In this document: one piece after another, positions 30,690 through 37,053 of the stretch
Numbering within the stretch: the first letter of the stretch is position 1
Layout: each line of letters begins with the position of its first letter
DNA from: Mycobacterium sp.
Lineage (GTDB): Bacteria; Actinomycetota; Actinomycetes; Mycobacteriales; Mycobacteriaceae
NCBI GenBank assembly: GCA_020438905.1
Contig: JAGQTQ010000010.1
Span: 1 to 49,648 of the forward strand
DNA: 49,648 nucleotides
Reading direction: 5' to 3'
Program-made: the position numbers and the translations under genes
The notes under the pieces: generated by a model
Databases searched by the model: none
What the model was told of the DNA's origin: nothing
The model's input: the letters and a program-made list of their open reading frames with translations, nothing else

Positions 30690-31110
30690 CGGCGAACTCG
30701 TCGCCCATCTGTGACCACAGCTAACGTAACCACCCGTTAACTGATTGCATAGGCAACGGCAACACAACACGCCCGAAACGGCAACTCGGGCCGACACGCC
30801 GATGCACTTCCCATCCACAACCCACAGGGCGATTTATCAGCGATTTACGTCGATAAACGCGCTACAAATCCGTAGTGATACACAGGTTTTCCACAAGCGC
30901 CCAACACAGTCTGAGCCGGTATCCACAGGGCGCTAACAGGTTGGTGAACAGGTTCGGTTTGTGGCTGCTCCAGCAACGTCTACCGTTTCCCCTCGGCAGC
31001 GGATCTAGACCTATCGGGCGCCGTTGTTGTCGGGGGGCAGACCTACCGTGATCAACAGGCGAATCGAACCTGCGTTCGACGCCTCAGGCGTTCGCGCGAA
31101 GCTGGGAGGA
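30690..31110 (+). promoter_or_regulatory. dnaB upstream region with DnaA-box-like 9-mers
   Basis: About 400 bp without a gene, visibly AT-richer than the surroundings. Three same-strand 9-mers resemble DnaA boxes: CCATCCACA (30811-30819), TTTTCCACA (30887-30895) and GTATCCACA (30919-30927); the last two differ by one base from TTATCCACA. TGTGACCACAG near 30711 is a further TCCACA-like dyad. No small ORF with a good start is apparent. The stretch ends with the Shine-Dalgarno GGGAGGAAGGGGAG before dnaB. It probably contains the dnaB promoter. Confidence 0.5.
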
Positions 31111-31121
31111 AGGGGAGCCGG

Positions 31122-32927
31122 ATGGCAGTCATCGACGACCTCGGGCAGCCGGAACCACAGGCACCCCCGCCGGCGGAGGACTTCGGCCGCCAGCCACCCC
31201 AGGACCTCGCCGCCGAGCAGTCGGTGCTCGGCGGCATGCTGCTCAGCAAGGACGCCATCGCCGACGTGCTGGAGCGGCTGCGCCCGGGGGACTTCTACCG
31301 TCCCGCCCACCAGAACGTCTACGACGCGATCCTGGACCTCTACGGCCGGGGTGAGCCGGCCGACGCCGTCACCGTTGCCGCGGAACTGGACCGGCGGGGA
31401 CTGTTGCGGCGCATCGGTGGAGCGCCCTATCTGCATACCCTGATCTCCACGGTGCCCACCGCGGCCAACGCCGGTTACTACGCCGGCATTGTGGCCGAGA
31501 AGGCGCTGCTGCGCCGTCTTGTCGAGGCCGGCACCCGGGTGGTGCAGTACGGCTACGCCGGCGCTGAGGGCGTGGACGTCAACGAGGTCGTCGACCGCGC
31601 CCAAGCCGAGATCTACGACGTCACCGAGCGGCGCACGGCCGAGGATTTCGTGCCTCTGGAGGCCCTGCTGCAGCCCACGATGGACGAGATCGACGCTATC
31701 GCCTCCCAGGGCGGGATCTCCCGGGGCGTGCCGACCGGTTTCACCGAACTCGACGAGTTGACCAACGGCCTACACGGCGGCCAGATGATCGTGATCGCGG
31801 CGAGGCCCGGAATGGGCAAGGCACTGAAACTCGACACCCCGCTGCCGACGCCGACGGGTTGGACCTCGATGGGTGAGGTTGCCGTCGGCGACTGGCTGTT
31901 GGGCGCCGACGGCAAGCCGACGCGCGTCGTCGCCGCCACCGAAGTGATGTTCGGACGGCCCTGCTACGAGGTCGAGTTCTCCGACGGTTCGGTGATTGTC
32001 GCCGATGCCGAGCATCAATGGCCGACCCTGCGCGGCATCGTGGTGACTGCTGAGTTGAAGGTCGGGGCCGACATTGTGTCCGCGGCGGGGGCACGCCAAT
32101 TGGTCGGAGCAGGGGCGTCGCGCGGACGCGAGTTCGGGATCGTCGATGTACGTCGGACCGACAGCGTTCCGGTGCGGTGCGTCGAGGTCGATAACGACGA
32201 CCACCTCTATCTGGCCGGCCACGCGATGATCCCCACCCACAATTCGACCCTGGGGCTTGACTTCCTTCGCTCCTGCTCGATCAAGAATCGGCTCTCCAGC
32301 GTGGTGTTCTCCCTCGAGATGAGCAAGTCGGAAATCGTCATGCGACTGCTCTCCGCGGAGGCCAAGATCAAACTCGCCGACATGCGCTCCGGCCGGATGA
32401 GCGACGACGACTGGACCCGGTTGGCCCGGCGGATGAGCGAGATCAGCGAGGCGCCGCTCTACATCGACGACTCTCCGAACCTGACCATGATGGAGATCCG
32501 CGCGAAAGCACGCCGGCTCAAGCAGAAGTCGGACCTTCGCTTGGTGGTCATCGACTACCTGCAGCTGATGACGTCGGGCAAGAAGGTCGAGTCGCGCCAG
32601 CAGGAAGTCTCGGAATTTTCCCGCCAGCTCAAGCTTTTGGCCAAAGAGTTGGAAGTGCCCGTGGTGGCTATGAGTCAGCTCAACCGTGGGCCGGAGCAGC
32701 GCACCGACAAGAAGCCGATGCTATCGGACCTACGCGAGTCCGGCGCGATCGAGCAGGATGCCGATATGGTGATCCTGCTGCACCGTCCGGACGCCTTCGA
32801 GCGCGACGATCCGCGCGGGGGAGAGGCCGATCTCATTGTGGCCAAGCACCGTAACGGCCCGACGCGGACCGTGACCGTCGCGCATCAGCTACACCTGTCG
32901 CGATTTACGAATATGGCGCGGCAATAG
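31122..32927 (+). CDS. dnaB: Replicative DNA helicase DnaB with an in-frame intein
   Basis: 601 residues, reduced to about 460 when the 141-residue intein is removed. The N-terminal domain (1-160) and the RecA-like helicase domain are complete, with the Walker A motif ARPGMGK-S-T split by the intein, Walker B in LRLVVIDYLQLMTSGKK and the conserved tail AHQLHLSRF. The C-terminus reads NMARQ, one residue longer than in M. tuberculosis. ATG with a strong GGGAGGAAGGGGAG site. DnaB is the hexameric helicase at the fork. Its stop codon (32925-32927) lies 9 bp from the end of a Tn7-like transposon; the coding sequence is not disrupted. Confidence 0.97.
   Translation: MAVIDDLGQPEPQAPPPAEDFGRQPPQDLAAEQSVLGGMLLSKDAIADVLERLRPGDFYRPAHQNVYDAILDLYGRGEPADAVTVAAELDRRGLLRRIGGAPYLHTLISTVPTAANAGYYAGIVAEKALLRRLVEAGTRVVQYGYAGAEGVDVNEVVDRAQAEIYDVTERRTAEDFVPLEALLQPTMDEIDAIASQGGISRGVPTGFTELDELTNGLHGGQMIVIAARPGMGKALKLDTPLPTPTGWTSMGEVAVGDWLLGADGKPTRVVAATEVMFGRPCYEVEFSDGSVIVADAEHQWPTLRGIVVTAELKVGADIVSAAGARQLVGAGASRGREFGIVDVRRTDSVPVRCVEVDNDDHLYLAGHAMIPTHNSTLGLDFLRSCSIKNRLSSVVFSLEMSKSEIVMRLLSAEAKIKLADMRSGRMSDDDWTRLARRMSEISEAPLYIDDSPNLTMMEIRAKARRLKQKSDLRLVVIDYLQLMTSGKKVESRQQEVSEFSRQLKLLAKELEVPVVAMSQLNRGPEQRTDKKPMLSDLRESGAIEQDADMVILLHRPDAFERDDPRGGEADLIVAKHRNGPTRTVTVAHQLHLSRFTNMARQ
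31821..32243 (+). other. Class 3 mini-intein in the DnaB P-loop
   Basis: 141 residues inserted between Lys of GMGK and Ser of STLG. Residue 1 is Ala, not Cys or Ser. The class 3 WCT set is complete: Trp67 in DAEHQW, Cys120 in VPVRCVEV and Thr139 before the terminal His140-Asn141; the +1 residue is Ser. Splicing would use Cys120 as the branch nucleophile, restoring the Walker A motif. No homing endonuclease domain is present, so it is fixed and spread only by descent or by an outside nuclease. It closely matches the M. smegmatis DnaB intein at the same site, shown to respond to oxidation of its cysteine; this remark is from memory. Confidence 0.92.
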
Positions 32928-32936
32928 TGATTTTTT

Positions 32937-32999
32937 TGTAGGTTCCGCTTTTCGATGGCGGAATTCCGCTTTCGGTGGCGGAAGGATGGCGGATCCGCC
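32937..32999 (+). repeat. Transposon left-end repeats, putative TnsB-binding sites
   Basis: After 5'-TGTAGG there are two adjacent units, TTCCGC-N9-GCGGAA (32943-32963) and TTCCGC-N8-GCGGAA (32964-32983). Each has 6-bp inverted arms and the shared core CGRTGGCGGAA. A third, degenerate unit GATGGCGGA (32985-32993) runs into a 12-bp perfect palindrome GGCGGATCCGCC (32988-32999). Units of about 20 bp in tandem at the element border are what TnsB-type transposases bind. Confidence 0.75.
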
Positions 33000-33095
33000 G
33001 GAAAGTGGTTAGCTCAGCTAGCCTGTCGTTGACGGTGCCGGCCGGAAGTGCCACGCTGAAGGCTGCGGTGGTCGTTTCACCGCGCGGAGCAAGCG

Positions 33096-33836
33096 ATGAA
33101 GAGTCCCGTGAAGGTGGACTTGAATTCCGCGGTCGTGGCCTACCGACCAGCGGCGGGTGAAGAGCGGACCGTTGTCGCACGCGGAGCGCAGGCCAAGGCG
33201 CTCTTCGAGAGCTATCCGTGGCGCACATTTCGCAGCTACGACAAGCAGAAGCACTATTCGGGAACGTATTGGTCGTCCACCATTAGCGATCATGTGATCT
33301 ACGAGTCGCGCTTGGAGCTCGCGAATCTCGTGATCGCCGACTTCGATATCGGTGTGAAACGCATTGCTGCGCAGCCATTTATGCTGACCGCAGAGGTCAA
33401 TGACCAAACCCGCGCACATATCCTGGATTATCTCTGGGGTACTGACGAGCAACCCGTTGTGGTCGATGTGGTCAGGCGGGAACGGCTAAGCCATGACGCG
33501 GTCCAGCTCCTATGCGCGTGGACGCGCGTCATCATTGAGTCTTGCGGCTGGACTTACAAAGTGGTTAGCGAACCCGACCCCACCTATTTGGCAAACATCC
33601 GATTCCTGGCGGGATATCGACGCGGGTGGCTTGTAAATCAGGATGTGTTGGTCGAACTTCGGGCACGCAGAGAACAGATCCGCGGACGGTCCATCGCCCA
33701 AATCGAGGCTTCTTTGCCCGGATACCCAAAGCCCCTAATCAGACCCGCGCTGATGCACATGCTTTGGTGCCGTGAGTTCGAGGCGGATCTGACACAACCA
33801 CTACGGCCGGTGACGGTACTGGAGGTATCGACATGA
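33096..33836 (+). CDS. tnsA: TnsA-like transposon endonuclease subunit, active-site lysine absent
   Basis: 246 residues. Matches the actinobacterial TnsA-like family: YPWRTFRSYDKQKHYSGTYW near residues 40-60, YESRLELANLVIADFDI with Glu70 and Glu74, ILDYLW with Asp111, then VVVDVV. TnsA nicks the 5' ends so that the transposon leaves by cut-and-paste. In relatives I recall, the last motif reads (D/E)xK; here it is Asp124-Val-Val126, with no Lys at that place (Arg127-Arg128 follow). The nucleotides read cleanly and no single base change would give Lys. Its ATG follows a weak GGAG. The stop overlaps the tnsB ATG (ATGA). Confidence 0.85.
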   Translation: MKSPVKVDLNSAVVAYRPAAGEERTVVARGAQAKALFESYPWRTFRSYDKQKHYSGTYWSSTISDHVIYESRLELANLVIADFDIGVKRIAAQPFMLTAEVNDQTRAHILDYLWGTDEQPVVVDVVRRERLSHDAVQLLCAWTRVIIESCGWTYKVVSEPDPTYLANIRFLAGYRRGWLVNQDVLVELRARREQIRGRSIAQIEASLPGYPKPLIRPALMHMLWCREFEADLTQPLRPVTVLEVST

Positions 33837-35941
33837 CGTTTGCAGGCGCCCGAGTCGGACCCGGTGCACGCTTCCTATACGACGGAGAACTAATCGAGGT
33901 CGTCGAGCTACATGCGGTCCATGGATCCCCTGAGGCCTTAGTTAGGGAAGCGCGCAGCGATTCGGTCCGGCGGATCGCTTTGAGCGAATTGATGTTTTCA
34001 GAGCGAAGCCGATTTCTCGGCGAAGAGGGCTTGGGCCAACAAGAACAATTCTCCGCACCAACCTCAAGTCTTCTTTGGTCGGCTGCGAGCGAGACTGCAC
34101 GAGAAGAAGCTCGCGGTCGTGCAGCTCATGTCCGAGAGGTGCTCACGGGCTACCGTTCGGGCACGGCGCTCGCCGCTGCGCCCCACGAGCCGCGCGCCAG
34201 TTACCTGCCGCATCTCCCGAGAGGTATGCGGGAAAAAGCGAAGGCGAGGGAGCTCCACGTCGGACTGCGAACCATTGAGCGCTGGGTCAGCCGCTACGAG
34301 AAGGGCGGAGAAATTGGATTACTCCCGCACTTGAGCTCAGCAACCCTGTGCCGCAGTCAAAGGTTCGATCTGTTCGCCCAAGTGGCTTTAGACATCATGC
34401 GCGAGCAGGTCGACCAGTCACGTCCCACAAAGGACTTCGTCTTCGCGCATACGAAGGCGAGGTTGATCGGAACGTACGGAGCCGGCGTCGTTCCCATACC
34501 GGGCAAGACCAGGGCGTACGAGATCCTCTCCGAACTCGACAAAATATGTCCACTGTTCAGCCTGAGCACCAAGCGCAATCGCGACATCGCGGGGCGCCCT
34601 GTTATGCCGTACGGAAAACTCCTCCCTGCCCGGCCGGGGGAGTACCTGCTCATGGATACGACGCCCCTGGACGTCTTCGCCCTGGACCCGTACACATTGC
34701 GATGGGTCGGGGTGCAGTTGACGGTTGCGATGGACTGGTATTCGCGCTGCATTACCGGGCTCCGTCTTACCCCGATCTCCACCAAAGCGATCGACGCTGC
34801 GGCGGTGCTCTATCAGTCGTTCCGGCCGGTGCCCGCTGGGCGGGACTGGCCGGCGGAGGCGGTGTGGCCGCCCCACGGGGTGCCTCGGTCTGTTCTCGTG
34901 GAGGCCGAAGTCCTCGATCCTGAAAGCGTATTCGCCGCCAACCCCGCGGTGGTACCGGAAACGTTGATCGTCGACCACGGCAAGATCTATGTCGGCGAGC
35001 ACCTGACGAGCGCCTGCCGGCGACTGGGCATTTCGTTACAGCCCGCACGCGTACGGGTCGCCCACGACAAGGGCCCGGTCGAGCGCTTCTTCCGCACTGT
35101 CCGGGAGGGGTTCCTGTTGGAACTTCCCGGCTATAAGGGCCCTGATCTGTACTCCCGCGGTGTCTCTCCGGAGCGCGACTCCGTCTTCTTCATCGACGAG
35201 TTGGAAGCGCTGCTCCGCGAGTGGGTGGCTGCCGTTTACCACCGACGGCCCCACGACGGGATCGGGGAGACGGGTCTGTGGGCGTTGAGGATGTCGCCGG
35301 CGCAGATGTTTGAACACGGCGTCACCCGCGCCGGCTACCTCGAAGCGCCGCGCGACCCATACCTCGCCTACCACTTCCTCACAGTGCGGTGGCGCACCAT
35401 CCAGCACTACGGATTTGAGATCGACCACCGCTATTACCGCGGGTCCGTCCTCCAAGGCTATGTCGCCGGCGAGAAAAGCCCCTTCCATGAGAAGGGCGGC
35501 CAGTGGCCCATCCATGTCGACCCTGATGACATCCGGCAGGTCTACTTCTTCGATATCAAGAACACCAAGCAATGGCACCCACTGGCCTGGACTGAAGCGG
35601 CGATGTGCGACGGACCGATGAGTGAGGACGGACTGCACTTCGCACGAGACCTGGTGCGAAAGAAACACCACTATTTCGACGACAAGCTGGCGCTTGCGGA
35701 GCTGCTTGAGCGCCGCCACCTCAGTCAGGGACACACGATGGCTGAGCGGCTTGCAGCCATCCGGCTGTCCCGCGAGCAGTCGACGCTGAGTATCGACGCT
35801 AAAGCCGCGGTCTCAGTCGCCGAAATGCCCACCGCGCAGCGTCTTCTCGACGGTGACGTGCCCGGTTTCGATGACGAACTCGATGACGATCCGCTCATCG
35901 ACGACGGCCACTTCTACGACGAGGTGCTGGAGGACGTATGA
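33833..35941 (+). CDS. tnsB: TnsB-like DDE transposase
   Basis: 702 residues. An N-terminal DNA-binding region (helix-turn-helix around ARELHVGLRTIERWVSRYEK, about 138-158) precedes the RNase H-like rve core. The catalytic triad is Asp275 (YLLMDTTPLD), Asp381 (LIVDHGKIYVG) and Glu417 (HDKGPVERFF), a DD(35)E spacing as in Tn7 TnsB and Mu A. The C-terminal beta-barrel and a long acidic tail, probably contacting TnsC, follow. It joins transposon 3' ends to target DNA. Overlaps tnsA and tnsC by 4 bp on either side. Confidence 0.93.
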   Translation: MTFAGARVGPGARFLYDGELIEVVELHAVHGSPEALVREARSDSVRRIALSELMFSERSRFLGEEGLGQQEQFSAPTSSLLWSAASETAREEARGRAAHVREVLTGYRSGTALAAAPHEPRASYLPHLPRGMREKAKARELHVGLRTIERWVSRYEKGGEIGLLPHLSSATLCRSQRFDLFAQVALDIMREQVDQSRPTKDFVFAHTKARLIGTYGAGVVPIPGKTRAYEILSELDKICPLFSLSTKRNRDIAGRPVMPYGKLLPARPGEYLLMDTTPLDVFALDPYTLRWVGVQLTVAMDWYSRCITGLRLTPISTKAIDAAAVLYQSFRPVPAGRDWPAEAVWPPHGVPRSVLVEAEVLDPESVFAANPAVVPETLIVDHGKIYVGEHLTSACRRLGISLQPARVRVAHDKGPVERFFRTVREGFLLELPGYKGPDLYSRGVSPERDSVFFIDELEALLREWVAAVYHRRPHDGIGETGLWALRMSPAQMFEHGVTRAGYLEAPRDPYLAYHFLTVRWRTIQHYGFEIDHRYYRGSVLQGYVAGEKSPFHEKGGQWPIHVDPDDIRQVYFFDIKNTKQWHPLAWTEAAMCDGPMSEDGLHFARDLVRKKHHYFDDKLALAELLERRHLSQGHTMAERLAAIRLSREQSTLSIDAKAAVSVAEMPTAQRLLDGDVPGFDDELDDDPLIDDGHFYDEVLEDV

Positions 35942-37050
35942 GTACCAAAGCGCCGTCCCGCAGGCCTGCCGAGCCCCACTTGGACAACCTGACCCTTTCC
36001 CGCAAGGAGGGCTGGAAGGCATGCACCGAAGCCCCGAAGCGGATCGCTCCCGAGCTGCTGACCAAGGGTCAGATCCGTCGACTCGGTGAAGCGGCGGCCG
36101 ACATCTACAAGCAGCGACGGGAGGACTGGCACAACAACCTCGGACCGCTGAAGACGCCCCAACTGGCTGCGCTGCACGAGGATCTCTGGGACATCCTCGA
36201 CAGCAACGCCCAGGACGGTGACCACGCCAAGGGAGCGGTGGCCCTCGATGGCTATCCAGGACTCGGAAAGTCAACGGCGGTCGAGGCATTCGCCAAAGAG
36301 TTCCACCGACGAGAGATCGGCCGCCATGGTGAATTCACCGAGGTCGGCGATGAGCGGTGGCCGGTATGCCGAATCGGCATGCGGGGCAATACGTCGATGA
36401 GGGATTTCAACCGCGCAATGTGCGAGTTCTACGGCCACCCCGGATGGCGTGGAAGCACCGAGGAACTGGGCAGACGGGCACTGGACTATGTGCTCAAGTG
36501 CGAAACACGGCTGCTGATCATCGACGACCTGCACTTCCTGCACTGGCAGAACAAGGGCGGGATCGAGATCAGCAACAACTTCAAATACATCGTCAACGAC
36601 TTCCCAATCACACTGATCTCCATCGGCATCGGCCTGATCGAACGGGGAGTCCTCATGGACGCCTCCTACGACGAACTGCTGGCACAGACCAGCCGTAGGA
36701 CCACCGTTCTGACGATGGAGCCCTACCTCCTCAAGACCGAGTCGCAGCGACGCGACTGGAGAACCCTTCTAACCACCATCGAGCAGCGCCTCATTCTTGG
36801 GGACAAGCGCATCGGCATGCTCGCTGAAGAACTCTCCGACTACCTCTACGAACGCAGCACCGGACACATCGGTTCGCTGATGGACCTGATCCGGCGGGGA
36901 TGTGTCCGGGCCATCCGGACCGGCAAAGAGACCATCAACCGGGAGTTGCTGGACACCATCAAGATCGACAGTGCCGCTGAGAAGGCACGAAAAGAACTTG
37001 CCGCGGCATTCCGCACCCGAAAGCTCACCACCAAGCTCAAAGCGTCGTGA
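35938..37050 (+). CDS. tnsC: TnsC-like AAA+ ATPase
   Basis: 370 residues. Walker A GYPGLGKST (105-113) and Walker B LLIIDDLHF (192-200, Asp196-Asp197) mark the AAA+ core. FNRAMCEFYGHPG and NNFKYIVNDFPITLISIG are typical of TnsC/TniB. In Tn7-like elements it forms filaments on DNA, reads the target choice made by TniQ/TnsD and activates TnsAB. The ATG overlaps the tnsB stop. It ends 3 bp before the first tniQ gene. Confidence 0.93.
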   Translation: MSTKAPSRRPAEPHLDNLTLSRKEGWKACTEAPKRIAPELLTKGQIRRLGEAAADIYKQRREDWHNNLGPLKTPQLAALHEDLWDILDSNAQDGDHAKGAVALDGYPGLGKSTAVEAFAKEFHRREIGRHGEFTEVGDERWPVCRIGMRGNTSMRDFNRAMCEFYGHPGWRGSTEELGRRALDYVLKCETRLLIIDDLHFLHWQNKGGIEISNNFKYIVNDFPITLISIGIGLIERGVLMDASYDELLAQTSRRTTVLTMEPYLLKTESQRRDWRTLLTTIEQRLILGDKRIGMLAEELSDYLYERSTGHIGSLMDLIRRGCVRAIRTGKETINRELLDTIKIDSAAEKARKELAAAFRTRKLTTKLKAS

Positions 37051-37053
37051 ACG

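Noticed and set aside
30690..31110. A chromosomal origin (oriC)
   Set aside because: DnaA-like boxes and AT-richness are present, but dnaA, dnaN and rpmH are absent, and only three weak boxes are seen. A regulatory region is more likely.
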